Assembly (NCBI GenBank): GCA_947445225.1
Contig: CANFCX010000018.1
Location: forward strand, 1 to 33,091
Source: Rhodospirillales bacterium
GTDB lineage: Bacteria; Pseudomonadota; Alphaproteobacteria; CACIAM-22H2
Length of the DNA: 33,091 bases
Direction of reading: 5' to 3'
The notes under the pieces were generated by a model. It had not been told where the DNA came from. It searched no databases and saw nothing but the letters and a program-made list of their open reading frames with translations. The position numbers were made by a program, and so were the translations under genes. Positions 16,339 through 24,918 of this stretch are shown here, one piece after another. Position 1 is the first letter of the stretch; each line of letters begins with the position of its first letter.

Positions 16339-16623
16339 ATGAAAGACAACGGCAACCTTCACAAGGCAATGGCGACCTCGGCTCTCGTCGCGGCGCTTTC
16401 CTTGGCGACCGCGGGCGGCGTGCTCGCCCAGGCTAAAGTTGAAATGGAAGAGTGCTACGGTATCGTCAAGGCCGGGCAGAACGATTGTGCCGTCGAGTCC
16501 CTCGGCTCGACCTGCGCCGGAACCTCAAAGGTCGACCGCCAGGTCGATGCCTATCTGCTCGTACCCAAGGGCACCTGCGCGAAAATCGCTGGCGCCGCCC
16601 TGGCCCCGCCGAAAAAGGCCTGA
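16339..16623 (+). CDS. bufA: Bufferin-type peptide precursor (DUF2282, BufA1)
   Basis: A 94-residue precursor. A signal peptide covers about residues 1-32 (hydrophobic SALVAALSLATAGGVLAQA, cleavage after AQA), followed by a short cysteine-containing core. Four Cys stand at 39, 50, 59 and 80 in the order EECYGIVKAGQNDC, GSTCAG, VPKGTCAKIAG, matching the DUF2282 pattern with its conserved ECYG...NDC and PKGTC. In Caulobacter and relatives such peptides are exported, modified by a DUF692/MNIO enzyme on Cys residues to heterocycles, and bind copper, protecting against metal stress. ATG 16339 is chosen because AGGAGA at 16324-16329 lies nine bases ahead; ATG 16321 has no such site. The next gene starts 31 bases later. 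Modification and copper binding are inferred from the family. Confidence 0.9.
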   Translation: MKDNGNLHKAMATSALVAALSLATAGGVLAQAKVEMEECYGIVKAGQNDCAVESLGSTCAGTSKVDRQVDAYLLVPKGTCAKIAGAALAPPKKA

Positions 16624-16654
16624 CCAGCACTCAGCCCACACGCAGCACGGATCG

Positions 16655-17518
16655 ATGACGCCTCACGGTACGCTTCCGGCCGACAGGGCCGGTATCGGGC
16701 TGCGCGCCCCTCATTACCGCGACGTCATCGACTTCCGGCCGAATGTCGGGTGGTTCGAGGTTCACACCGAAAACTACCTCGGCGGCGGCGCCTGGCCGTC
16801 TTTCCTCGATGCGGTGCGGAAAGAGTATGCGGTTGCCTTCCATTGCGTTGGGCTTTCCCTGGGCAGCGCATCGCCGCCGGATTCGGTTCTGCTTGGCCGC
16901 ATCAAGACCTTGGCCGATCGCCTGGAACCGGCGATCGTCTCGGAGCATCTGTCCTGGAGCATCGTTGACGGCGCCTATCTCAACGACCTGCTCCCCTTGC
17001 CCTACACACCGGAATCGCTGGCGAATTTCAGCCGCAATGTCGATGCGATCCAGGCGACGCTCAAACGTCCCCTTCTGATCGAAAACCCCTCCGTCTATGT
17101 CGCGCTGTCGGGTGAGATGACGGAGCCGGAGTTCTTGAGCGAACTTGTCCGCGCCACCGGCTGCGGCATCCTGCTCGACGTCAACAACCTCCATGTTTGC
17201 GCCCACAATATCGGAATCGATCCCCTTTCTTACCTGAACGCGTTGCCGCGCGGGTCGGTGGGCGAGATCCATGTCGCCGGGCACAAACGTCAGCCCGAGA
17301 GCGATGGCGGCTCGATCCTGATCGACGATCACGGCTCGCCGGTGCCCGATCCGGTGTGGGACCTGTACGCTGCCGCCATTCGCCGCTTCGGGCGGGTGCC
17401 GACTCTGATCGAGCGCGACAATGACATCCCCGCGTTGCCGGTCTTGGTCGCGGAGGCCGCGCGCGCCGATGTGGTCGCAGCCAACGCCGAGGAGTTCCGT
17501 CATGCCGATGCTGCTTGA
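16655..17518 (+). CDS. bufB: MNIO-family peptide-modifying enzyme (DUF692, BufB)
   Basis: A 287-residue TIM-barrel enzyme of the multinuclear non-heme iron-dependent oxidase family, related to MbnB. It should act in the cytoplasm on the BufA precursor. Likely metal ligands are all visible: His63 (FHCVGLSLGS), Glu97-His98 (SEHLSW), Glu143 (LLIENP), Asp175 and His180 (LLDVNNLHVCAHN), His206 and His210 (EIHVAGHK), Asp224-Asp225 and His226 (LIDDHGSPV), and Glu253 (LIERDND). The N-terminal AGIGLRAPHYRDV and FEVHTENYLG are typical of the family. ATG 16655 is the sensible start, since a longer frame runs through bufA. Its 3' end overlaps bufC by 17 bases, so the two are translationally coupled. No key residue is missing, so the enzyme looks active. 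Confidence 0.93.
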   Translation: MTPHGTLPADRAGIGLRAPHYRDVIDFRPNVGWFEVHTENYLGGGAWPSFLDAVRKEYAVAFHCVGLSLGSASPPDSVLLGRIKTLADRLEPAIVSEHLSWSIVDGAYLNDLLPLPYTPESLANFSRNVDAIQATLKRPLLIENPSVYVALSGEMTEPEFLSELVRATGCGILLDVNNLHVCAHNIGIDPLSYLNALPRGSVGEIHVAGHKRQPESDGGSILIDDHGSPVPDPVWDLYAAAIRRFGRVPTLIERDNDIPALPVLVAEAARADVVAANAEEFRHADAA

Positions 17519-18284
17519 GGTTCAGCGGGCGATCGGCCGGTTTGTTCTCGATCGCGATCCGAGTGCGAAAGGCGGCGACCTCGCGGGCATGGTCAAGCCG
17601 TTTCATCGGCTCGCGGTCTATCGCAACAACACCTTCGTTCTTTTGACCGAATCGCTCCGCGGAATTTTCCCGGTCGTGAACCGCTTGGTCGATGCGCGTT
17701 TCTTCGACTACGCGGCCCATGAATTCATCGGCACCCAGCCACCGGTTGGCCCGTGCCTGTTCGAATATGGCGGGGCATTTCCGGCGTTTCTTGCCGGATT
17801 CGAGCCGTGCCGCGAACTAACCTATCTTCCGGACGTGGCCCGGTTTGAGTGGGCGCTTCATGAATGCGCGCACGCTCCGGAGGCCTCGGTGGTCGACGCG
17901 GCGACCGTTCGGCGCGTTCCGCCAGAGGACTATCCCAATTTGGTTTTCAGACTCAATCCGGCCTGCCGAATGTTCGCCTCAATCTACCCGATCGACACCA
18001 TCTGGCGTGCCAACCAAGCCGAAGGCGACGTCGGGAAGGTGAACCTCGACGAAGGTCCGGCGCGGCTGCTCGTCCGCCGCGACGGCTTCGCCGTCGGCTT
18101 CGATCGGCTGACTCCTGGAGAGTTTGATTTGCTCGCCGCGCTGGCCGTGGGACAGACCTTGGAGCAGGCATGCGCAACCGCGCTTGCCGCCTCACCGGTT
18201 GATTTAGGCGGTGCGTTGGCGCGGTTCCTGGCCAATGGCTTCCTGGCCGATGCGGGGCCGGGAAAAAGCGGGTATCCATCGTGA
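17502..18284 (+). CDS. bufC: DUF2063 partner protein (BufC)
   Basis: A 260-residue soluble protein of the DNA-binding-domain-like DUF2063 family, always found beside DUF692 genes. The N-terminal part has the typical QRAIGRFVLDRDP and FHRLAVYRNNTFVLLTESLR, followed by FPVVNRLVDARFFDYAAHEF and LPDVARFEWALHECAHAPE. The C-terminal part (about residues 140-250) is less conserved. In buf systems this protein is thought to deliver the precursor to the MNIO enzyme, acting like a RiPP recognition element; that role is family knowledge, not visible in the sequence. ATG 17502 lies seven bases after AGGAG (17490-17494), inside the 3' end of bufB. The stop overlaps the next start by four bases. Confidence 0.9.
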   Translation: MPMLLEVQRAIGRFVLDRDPSAKGGDLAGMVKPFHRLAVYRNNTFVLLTESLRGIFPVVNRLVDARFFDYAAHEFIGTQPPVGPCLFEYGGAFPAFLAGFEPCRELTYLPDVARFEWALHECAHAPEASVVDAATVRRVPPEDYPNLVFRLNPACRMFASIYPIDTIWRANQAEGDVGKVNLDEGPARLLVRRDGFAVGFDRLTPGEFDLLAALAVGQTLEQACATALAASPVDLGGALARFLANGFLADAGPGKSGYPS

Positions 18285-18772
18285 CGCCCGGTGTGAATGG
18301 CGGATCGCCTTTCGGCAAGGCTGTCTCCGTTTGCCTTGCCGCGCTTGACCGCTTTCCCACGTCCTTGCTCGCGCTTATCTTTCGGCTGGCGGCCGCGGGT
18401 GTGTTTTTCAAATCGGGGCTGACCAAGGTGACGGGGTTTCCGCCCCAGTTGACCCAGTCGACTTTATTCCTTTTTGAAAATCGCTATCCGGTGCCGCTGT
18501 TGTCGCCGGAATTGGCGGCGCAACTCGCCACGACGTTTGAACTTGTCTGTCCGGTGTTGCTTGTCTTGGGCCTAGCGGCGCGATTGGCCACCTTGCCGCT
18601 GCTGGCGATGACGGCTGTGATCGAAGTCTTTGTTTATCCGCTCGCCTGGGCCGACCATTTGCAATGGACTGCCCTGCTGCTTTTCATTTTGGTGCGCGGA
18701 CCCGGGCGGCTGTCGCTTGATGCCCTGATCGCCCCCGCATTCTTCGCGCGCCTCGGCATTCTTCGCCGCTGA
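18281..18772 (+). CDS. bufD: DoxX-family membrane protein (BufD)
   Basis: A 163-residue inner-membrane protein with four hydrophobic segments and the DoxX pattern: IFRLAAAGVFFKSGLTKVTG near the start, then a Glu-containing helix (TTFELVCPVLLVLGLAARLA) and AMTAVIEVFVYPLAWADHLQ. DoxX proteins are common fourth members of buf operons. Their role there is unclear; a redox or quinone-linked function at the membrane is often suggested. The start is GTG 18281, overlapping the bufC stop in GTGA, so translation is coupled. The gene ends the operon, 11 bases before the convergent tctA stop, with only a weak five-pair stem (18773-18786) between them. Confidence 0.88.
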   Translation: MTPGVNGGSPFGKAVSVCLAALDRFPTSLLALIFRLAAAGVFFKSGLTKVTGFPPQLTQSTLFLFENRYPVPLLSPELAAQLATTFELVCPVLLVLGLAARLATLPLLAMTAVIEVFVYPLAWADHLQWTALLLFILVRGPGRLSLDALIAPAFFARLGILRR

Positions 18773-18783
18773 TAGCCCGGCGG

Positions 18784-20364
18784 CTATTTCGCCCGGGATT
18801 TGCCACTTCCGGCCTCTGTTCGGCCATCCGTCGGGGCGACATCTTCTTGAACCCGGCGCCGTACGAAAAAGCGCTTTTCGGTGAGCCACAGGCGGAGCCT
18901 GGACAATAAGGGCCAGAACAACAGAACGACAGCCAGGCCCGAGATGCTGGCAACCAGTCCGTTCGCCCAGAAAATCGACAAATCGCCCTGGGACATCAGC
19001 ATGGCCTGTCGGAACGAACTCTCCGCGCGATCCCCAAGCACGATGGCGAGTACCATCGGGGCCAACGGATAGTCGAGCTTCTTGAAGATGTAACCAACCA
19101 CGCCGAACAGAAGCACGAACCAGACGTCCAGGATGGCGTTGTGAACGGTGTAGGCACCGATGGCACACAACACCAGGATCACGGAGGCGATGATGCTGAA
19201 CGGAATGCGCAGGATCGCGGCGAACCACGGCACCGCCGCCAGAACAACGATGAGGCCCACGATATTGCCGAGATACATGCTGGCGATCAGGCCCCAGACA
19301 AATTCCTTCTGCTCCACGAACAGCATGGGCCCAGGCTGGAGCCCCCAGATCAGCAAGCCGCCCAGCAGAACCGCGGCCGTCGGCGAACCCGGGATGCCGA
19401 GGGTGAGCATGGGCAGCAAGGCGCTGGTTCCCGCGGCATGGGCGGCGGTCTCCGGCGCCACCACACCCTCGATGCGGCCGGTTCCGAAGGCGTCCCCGTC
19501 CTTGGACATCCGCTTGGCGATGCCATAACTCATGAAGGAGGCGGGCGTCGCGCCGGCCGGCGTGATCCCGAGCCAGCAGCCGATGATCGCGGACCGCAAC
19601 GACGTGGCCCAGTATTTCGGAAGCTCCTTCCAGGTCTCCAGCACGATGCGCGGATTGATGCGTGCGTTTTTCCCCTTGAAGGTTAGCCCTTCCTCGATCG
19701 TCAGGAGAATCTCGCCGATGCCGAACAAACCGATGACCACGACCAGGAAATCGACGCCGCGCATAAGTTCGTAGGAGCCGAAGGTCAGCCGCAGCCGGCC
19801 GGTGATGCTGTCGAGCCCGATGGCCGCGAGCCAGAAGCCGATCATCATCGAGGCGACGGTCTTGAAAGGTGATCCGCGGCCAAGCCCCACGAAGCTGCAA
19901 AAGGCCAGGAACATGACCGAAAACAGCTCCGGCGGCCCGAATCTCAACGCAAACTGCGCGACCAGCGGCGCCAGAAAGGTGATCAGCACGACCGCGAACA
20001 ACGCGCCAACAAAGGAAGAGGTGAAGGCGGCGGTCAGGGCCTCGGCGGCTTGTCCCTTTTGCGCCATGGGGTAACCGTCGAAGGTGGTCGCCACCGACCA
20101 CGGTTCACCCGGAATGTTGAATAGAATCGACGTGATGGCGCCGCCGAACAGAGCGCCCCAATAGATGCAGGACAACATGATGATCGCCGAAGTCGGCGAC
20201 ATCGAAAAGGTGAGCGGCAGCAGGATCGCCACGCCATTGGCGCCGCCGAGGCCGGGCAGGACGCCGATGATGACTCCCAACACGATCCCCACGACCATGA
20301 GGACAAGGTTGTAGGGCTGGAGGACGGTGGCGAAGCCGCCAATAAGCGATGAAATTTCATCCAT
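18784..20364 (-). CDS. tctA: Tripartite tricarboxylate transporter large permease (TctA)
   Basis: Main membrane subunit of a TTT-type uptake system, 526 residues with about eleven or twelve hydrophobic segments. Family motifs are clear: GVLPGLGGANGVAILLPLTF near the N-terminus, then GGAITSILFNIPGEP, the G-A-x-x-S-I-L-x-N-x-P-G signature; both recur in the second half (ITPAGATPASFMSY, LTLGIPGSPTAAVLLGG). The system imports citrate or other di- and tricarboxylates with a periplasmic Bug receptor. The C-terminal tail is charged and extends some 20 residues past the last helix, which accounts for the length. It follows tctB by 21 bases. A large shifted frame on the same strand is a shadow. Confidence 0.95.
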   Translation of the reverse strand: MDEISSLIGGFATVLQPYNLVLMVVGIVLGVIIGVLPGLGGANGVAILLPLTFSMSPTSAIIMLSCIYWGALFGGAITSILFNIPGEPWSVATTFDGYPMAQKGQAAEALTAAFTSSFVGALFAVVLITFLAPLVAQFALRFGPPELFSVMFLAFCSFVGLGRGSPFKTVASMMIGFWLAAIGLDSITGRLRLTFGSYELMRGVDFLVVVIGLFGIGEILLTIEEGLTFKGKNARINPRIVLETWKELPKYWATSLRSAIIGCWLGITPAGATPASFMSYGIAKRMSKDGDAFGTGRIEGVVAPETAAHAAGTSALLPMLTLGIPGSPTAAVLLGGLLIWGLQPGPMLFVEQKEFVWGLIASMYLGNIVGLIVVLAAVPWFAAILRIPFSIIASVILVLCAIGAYTVHNAILDVWFVLLFGVVGYIFKKLDYPLAPMVLAIVLGDRAESSFRQAMLMSQGDLSIFWANGLVASISGLAVVLLFWPLLSRLRLWLTEKRFFVRRRVQEDVAPTDGRTEAGSGKSRAK

Positions 20365-20385
20365 GGACGATGCCGTTTTCTTGGC

Positions 20386-20886
20386 TCAGTAACCGAGCAT
20401 CGTTTCGATCGGTCCCTTCGGCAGGGGCACCAGAAACCAGATTTCAAAGACACAAAACGTGGCCAACGGCACACCCACCGCGACGGGGAGTATCGTCCAG
20501 TCGCGATAGCCGCCGATCCACCACATGAAATAGGCGATGAAGAGAGCGGTGGCGAAATAGATCCCTATCCAGGGAATGACGAGGACGAATATCGTCGTGG
20601 GAATAAAAACGGACAGCACCGGACCGAATTGGCGCCGCTCCACAAAGACCCGGCGATCGTTGCCGATCGCGGCCTGCACGAAAACGACGAGACTGGAAAG
20701 TATGAGGAGGAGACTCACATAAAAGGGGAAGTAACCCGATCTCGGGCCGTCTGACGCCCATCCCGCGCCGATCCGCACGCTGTCCCACATGACGACCGCG
20801 CCGATGGCGATCAGGAACGCGGCGACAATCATCTCCGCGATACGCATAGATGATCCACGCGCCGCCGAGGGCGTATCATCGGTCAC
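20386..20886 (-). CDS. tctB: Tripartite tricarboxylate transporter small subunit (TctB)
   Basis: A 166-residue small membrane protein with four hydrophobic segments. The TctB layout is visible: an initial helix (MIVAAFLIAIGAVVMWDSVR), the G-P..GYFPFYVSLLLIL segment that marks the family, and a C-terminal FVLVIPWIGIYFATALFIAY pair. It is poorly conserved in general, so the call rests partly on its place between tctC and tctA. GTG 20886 has GGGGGAG some 13 bases upstream. ATG 20844 is an alternative at the first helix but lacks a ribosome-binding site. Confidence 0.88.
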   Translation of the reverse strand: MTDDTPSAARGSSMRIAEMIVAAFLIAIGAVVMWDSVRIGAGWASDGPRSGYFPFYVSLLLILSSLVVFVQAAIGNDRRVFVERRQFGPVLSVFIPTTIFVLVIPWIGIYFATALFIAYFMWWIGGYRDWTILPVAVGVPLATFCVFEIWFLVPLPKGPIETMLGY

Positions 20887-20920
20887 GTTTATTGTTTCTC
20901 CCCCAACCCCGGTGCGCCCG

Positions 20921-20947
20921 CAAGGGCGGCCGCTCGGGCCGCCCTTG
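20921..20947 (-). terminator. Strong hairpin between tctC and tctB
   Basis: CAAGGGCGGCC (20921-20931) and GGCCGCCCTTG (20937-20947) form a perfect 11-bp stem with a five-base loop. No T-run follows on the minus strand, so it is probably a partial terminator or a 3'-end stabiliser giving more tctC than tctBA mRNA, not a full stop. Confidence 0.6.
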
Positions 20948-20959
20948 TACCATTGATTA

Positions 20960-21970
20960 TTAGTTTGCGAGGAACCCGGCCTCTTTCATGAGGTTGAAGT
21001 GAACGGCTTCTTCGCGCGACACCCAGTTCCGGTACTCATCGCCGATCATGAACGTGGTGTTGAAGGCGCCGCTCTTCATAAGGTCCAGCCATTCCGGAGT
21101 CTCCCGCACCTTACGCATCACGCCGACATAATAATCGACCGCTGCTTGGGGAACGCCGGGTGAGGTAAAGACGCCGCGCAACATCACATATTCCACATCC
21201 AGCCCGGATTCCTTGCAGGTTGGAATATCGCTCCAGGCCATCGTCGCGGTCACCTTCTCGGTGATCGGCAGGCGTTTGCTGTCGAACACGCAGAGCGGCC
21301 GCAAAGTGCCCGCCTTCCAGTGGGAAACCGCTTCGTTCGGATTGTTGACGGTCGAATCGACATGTTTGCCCACCAGCTCGGTCGCGACCTGACCACCGCC
21401 GGCGAAAGGCACATAGGTCAGTTTCTGGCCGGCAGCCTTTTCGACGGCCACGGTGATGATCTGGTCTTCCTGCTTGGCCCCGGTGCCGCCCATTTTGAAC
21501 TTGTTCGGGCCGCCGGCCTTGATGGCGGCGAGATATTCCCCGGCGGTCTTGTAGGGAGAGTCGGCGTTGACCCAGAGGACGAACTCATCGAGCGCCAGCA
21601 TCGCCACCGGCGTCATGTCCTTCCAATTGAACGGTATGCCCGTCGCCAACGGTGTCGTGAACAGACTCGAGAGCGTGATGATCAGCTTGTGCGGGTCAGC
21701 TTTGGAGTCCTTCACATCGAGGAACCCTTCGCCACCGGAGCCACCGGCTTTGTTGACGACCTGCATCGGCTGTTTCATCAGGTTGTTCTTGGCAATGGTC
21801 CCCTGAATAACGCGCGCCATCAAATCGGCGCCGCCCCCGGTGCCCGCCGGCACGATGAATTGGACAGGCCGGGTGGGCTCCCAGGCCTGAGCAACGGCAT
21901 CGCCGCCGAACGAGGCAGCCAGCATCGCCGCGCCGGACAACGCTACAAACCCCTCAACGATTCTGCGCAT
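20960..21970 (-). CDS. tctC: Tct/Bug-family periplasmic solute receptor (TctC)
   Basis: A 336-residue receptor with a Sec signal peptide (cleavage near DAVAQA). The mature part starts WEPTRPVQFIVPAGTGGGAD, the Bug-family beginning with the ligand-contacting first loop. It continues MQVVNKAGGSGGEGFLDVKD, KMGGTGAKQEDQI with the second ligand loop, YVPFAGGGQVATELVGKHVD and RGVFTSPGVPQAAVDYY. It should bind a carboxylate and hand it to TctAB. Bug proteins vary widely in ligand, so the substrate is open. AGGGAGG lies ahead of the ATG. It is first in tctC-tctB-tctA, the usual order, and is probably the most abundant product. Confidence 0.94.
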   Translation of the reverse strand: MRRIVEGFVALSGAAMLAASFGGDAVAQAWEPTRPVQFIVPAGTGGGADLMARVIQGTIAKNNLMKQPMQVVNKAGGSGGEGFLDVKDSKADPHKLIITLSSLFTTPLATGIPFNWKDMTPVAMLALDEFVLWVNADSPYKTAGEYLAAIKAGGPNKFKMGGTGAKQEDQIITVAVEKAAGQKLTYVPFAGGGQVATELVGKHVDSTVNNPNEAVSHWKAGTLRPLCVFDSKRLPITEKVTATMAWSDIPTCKESGLDVEYVMLRGVFTSPGVPQAAVDYYVGVMRKVRETPEWLDLMKSGAFNTTFMIGDEYRNWVSREEAVHFNLMKEAGFLAN

Positions 21971-22069
21971 GTGCGCCTCCCTTTCGATCCATGTTTGTTA
22001 CTTATCCACAATAATAGGGCAACACTAGAAGCGATCCGAAGGCGCCGTCAACTGACGGATTGGTTAGAG

Positions 22070-22690
22070 CTACGACCGCGACCGCGCGGCCTTGGGGATA
22101 ACCAGTTTGAGCGCGGTGTGGGTCGCCGAGAAACTCGCGACCTTGGTATCGACCAGTCCGGCCGTCTTCGCGCACGCCATGACCTGAACATCCTTGATCG
22201 TCGCGGCCTTTCCCTTTTTCGAGACGACCCAGAGGGCGCCATCGGCCTCCAGACGGCCCTTTAGCGCATCGAGCCGGACAAGTTCGGCTTCCGTATCGGC
22301 GGCAAAAAAGATGATGTCTTCTTTCGCACTGGGCCGGCCCAAGCGAAACGCCCCCACCCGCCGCGTCAGGTCGGCGAGAAAGCTCTCGTCATCGACCCCG
22401 ATCACACACAGCCGAGACTGTGGCGTCACGCCCAGTTTATCCAGCAGGCTCTTGGGGTTGCGGATCTTCTCCGCCCATTTAGCCGCCGCCTCGCCAAGAT
22501 CGAAGACGGCCTTACCGCCGACGAAGGACAAGGCCAACGCGCCCTCTTTGGCCTCGATCGTGCGGATCTCCGTAAATGGAATATCCAGCCGGAAAGCGCC
22601 GCGAAAGGTGACGCGGTCGGAACCCAGATAGGCGCGACCTTCCCCGGCCTCGCGTCCCATCCGGCCGACGCAGCGAACTTCCTGCCCCAT
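22070..22690 (-). CDS. DUF3052-domain protein with an N-terminal beta domain
   Basis: A 206-residue cytoplasmic protein in two parts. The first 75 residues (GRAYLGSDRVTFRGAFRLDI, IRTIEAKEGALALSFVGGKA) look like a small all-beta, PH-like domain. The rest, from SLLDKLGVTPQSRLCVIGVD, matches DUF3052: IIFFAADTEAELVRLDALKG, GALWVVSKKGKAATIKDVQV, CAKTAGLVDTKVASFSATHT and LKLVIPKA. Actinobacterial DUF3052 proteins have this same plan ('G.VW...PK', 'AGL..T...S...W...RLV.PK'). No function is known. ATG 22690 has GGGAGG seven bases ahead; a longer frame to 22762 has no such site. It is divergent from the DUF255 gene, whose promoter must share the 93-base gap. Confidence 0.72.
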   Translation of the reverse strand: MGQEVRCVGRMGREAGEGRAYLGSDRVTFRGAFRLDIPFTEIRTIEAKEGALALSFVGGKAVFDLGEAAAKWAEKIRNPKSLLDKLGVTPQSRLCVIGVDDESFLADLTRRVGAFRLGRPSAKEDIIFFAADTEAELVRLDALKGRLEADGALWVVSKKGKAATIKDVQVMACAKTAGLVDTKVASFSATHTALKLVIPKAARSRS

Positions 22691-22783
22691 GTCCCCGCCT
22701 CCCAGCAACCTTACCTTCCCAAAACTATGATATGGGTCGGGCGGGTGCAACGGGCGACGCAAAGCTATTCAAGACGGGCATCG

Positions 22784-24820
22784 ATGAACAAAGCGCAATC
22801 CCAGGGCAATCTTCTCGGCCTTGAGACCAGCCCCTATCTCTTGCAGCATCGTGACAATCCCGTTCATTGGCGGGCCTGGTCGACGGAGACGCTCGCGCTG
22901 GCGCAAAGCCAAGACCGGCCGATTCTGCTCTCGATTGGCTACGCCGCGTGCCACTGGTGCCACGTCATGGCCCATGAAAGCTTCGAGGACGAAGAGACGG
23001 CTTCGGTCATGAACCAGCTCTTCGTCAACATCAAGGTGGATCGGGAGGAGCGGCCCGATCTCGACGCCATCTACCAATCGGCCCTAGCCCTTCTGGGCGA
23101 GCAGGGCGGTTGGCCTCTCACGATGTTCCTGACGCCGCGGGGTGAGCCGTTCTGGGGCGGCACCTATTTTCCCAAGGAACCCCGATACGGCCGGCCGGCC
23201 TTCAAAGACGTGCTGACCAGCCTGTCGGAAGCCTACCGGACGCGGCGCGAAGCGATTGCGAAGAACGTGGATGCGCTTGCCTCCGCCCTCGCGGAAATGT
23301 CGCAGCCGCGCGCCGGCGGCGACATCACGACGGCGACCATGGACGAAGCCGCGCGCCGGCTGCTTCAGGCAATCGATTTCACCCATGGCGGCATGGGCGG
23401 CGCGCCCAAATTTCCCCAGCCGTCCCTGTTCCAGCTTTTGTGGCGAGCCTATCGGCGGACCGGCGACGTCCAATACAAATCAGCCGTGACGCTGACCCTC
23501 GACCGCATGAGCCAGGGCGGCATCTACGACCATTTGGGTGGCGGCTTCGCACGGTATGCCACCGACGACCGCTGGCTGGTCCCGCATTTCGAAAAGATGC
23601 TTTATGACAACGCCCAGCTTATGGACCTGCTGACGCTGGTTTGGCAGGAAACCAAGAACCCGCTTTATAGCGCGCGCATCGAAGAAACGGTGAATTGGCT
23701 CCTGCGCGAAATGATCGCCGAGGGTAATGCCTTCGCCGCCTCGCTCGACGCCGACAGCGAAGGTGAGGAGGGCAAGTTCTACGTCTGGACGGAAGCCGAC
23801 ATCGACCGCCTGTTGGGCGACGATGCGGCCTTTTTCAAAGATGCCTACGACGTGACCTCCGATGGCAATTGGGAGGGGCATACCATTCTCAACCGCAGCC
23901 GCCGCATGTTGCTCGGCGATGCGGGCCGCGAGGCCCGTCTGGCGCGGTGCCGCACCCTTCTGCTCGCCGAACGCGAAACGCGCGAGCGGCCCGAGCGCGA
24001 CGACAAGGTCTTGGCCGATTGGAACGGTTTGATGATCGCCGCCCTTGCCAATGCCGGCGCCGTGTTCGGCAAAGACGCCTGGACCCAGTCCGCGCGGACG
24101 GCGTTTTCCTTTGTCGCCGCCACGATGACCGGACCGGACGGCCGCCTGCGCCACGCCTTCCGCAGCGGTCGGCTCAACCATCCGGCGACCCTCAACGATT
24201 ACGCCGACCTCTCCCGCGCCGCCTTGGCTTTGTTCGAGGCCACGGGTGACAGCACCTACATCCAGCGCGCCGAGGCCCTGGTGGCGACGGCCGACCGGCA
24301 TTATTGGGACCATGAGTCAGGAGGCTATTTCTTTACCGCCGACGACGCCGATGACGTCATCGCCCGAACGAAATCCGCCACCGACAATGCCGTGCCTCCC
24401 GGCAACGCGACGCTCGTCGGGGTTTTGGCTCGCCTCTTTTACCTGACCGGAAAGGACGCCTATCGCGAGCGTGCCGCGGCGACGCTCGCCGCCTTCGCCG
24501 GAGAGGCCGCGCGTAATCCTTTCGCTTATCCGACATTGCTGAACGCGGCTGAGTTTCTGAATGGCGCGGTTCAGATCGTCATCATTGGGGATCGAGCGGA
24601 CGCTGGAACAGAAGCCCTGATGGCCACCGTCCACGACGCCGCGCTCCCCGACCGCGTGTTGCAGGTCTTGGCGCCGGGGACGTCGCTGCCGCAAAGCCAT
24701 CCCGCCGCCGGCAAGGACCGCATTGGCGGACAGCCAACGGCCTATGTCTGCCATGGACCGAGTTGCTCGCCACCCCATACGGAACCAAAGGCGCTGTTAG
24801 AGGCACTGGTTCGGCGTTAG
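22784..24820 (+). CDS. DUF255/YyaL-like thioredoxin-fold protein (SSP411/SPATA20 family)
   Basis: A 678-residue soluble protein. The N-terminal 160 residues are a DUF255 thioredoxin-like domain: [18 protein letters not shown], then [20 protein letters not shown] with C56-H-W-C59 in the thioredoxin-motif position, and [20 protein letters not shown]. The remainder is an (alpha/alpha)6-barrel of the six-hairpin glycosidase type ([50 protein letters not shown]). The family is widespread from bacteria to humans, yet its reaction is unknown. Length is as usual. The start is ATG 22784; a longer frame from 22727 includes poorly conserved sequence. A rho-independent terminator follows the stop. Confidence 0.93.
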   Translation: MNKAQSQGNLLGLETSPYLLQHRDNPVHWRAWSTETLALAQSQDRPILLSIGYAACHWCHVMAHESFEDEETASVMNQLFVNIKVDREERPDLDAIYQSALALLGEQGGWPLTMFLTPRGEPFWGGTYFPKEPRYGRPAFKDVLTSLSEAYRTRREAIAKNVDALASALAEMSQPRAGGDITTATMDEAARRLLQAIDFTHGGMGGAPKFPQPSLFQLLWRAYRRTGDVQYKSAVTLTLDRMSQGGIYDHLGGGFARYATDDRWLVPHFEKMLYDNAQLMDLLTLVWQETKNPLYSARIEETVNWLLREMIAEGNAFAASLDADSEGEEGKFYVWTEADIDRLLGDDAAFFKDAYDVTSDGNWEGHTILNRSRRMLLGDAGREARLARCRTLLLAERETRERPERDDKVLADWNGLMIAALANAGAVFGKDAWTQSARTAFSFVAATMTGPDGRLRHAFRSGRLNHPATLNDYADLSRAALALFEATGDSTYIQRAEALVATADRHYWDHESGGYFFTADDADDVIARTKSATDNAVPPGNATLVGVLARLFYLTGKDAYRERAAATLAAFAGEAARNPFAYPTLLNAAEFLNGAVQIVIIGDRADAGTEALMATVHDAALPDRVLQVLAPGTSLPQSHPAAGKDRIGGQPTAYVCHGPSCSPPHTEPKALLEALVRR

Positions 24821-24867
24821 GCCGCTGACAGGGCGCGACGGCCACGGTATCGTCGCCGCCGAAACAT

Positions 24868-24896
24868 GGCGCCTTCCCGTGAGGCGCCTCATTTTT
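24868..24896 (+). terminator. Rho-independent terminator after the DUF255 gene
   Basis: GGCGCCT (24868-24874) pairs perfectly with AGGCGCC (24882-24888), and TCATTTTT follows. It lies 47 bases after the stop and separates the DUF255 gene from the quinone oxidoreductase gene. Confidence 0.82.
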
Positions 24897-24918
24897 CCAA
24901 ACGAGATTGGTCCGATCA

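Noticed and set aside
18572-20101. A 509-codon open frame on the same strand as tctA
   Set aside because: It is a shifted frame of tctA, Arg/Gly/His-rich with no domain, while tctA itself has all family motifs.
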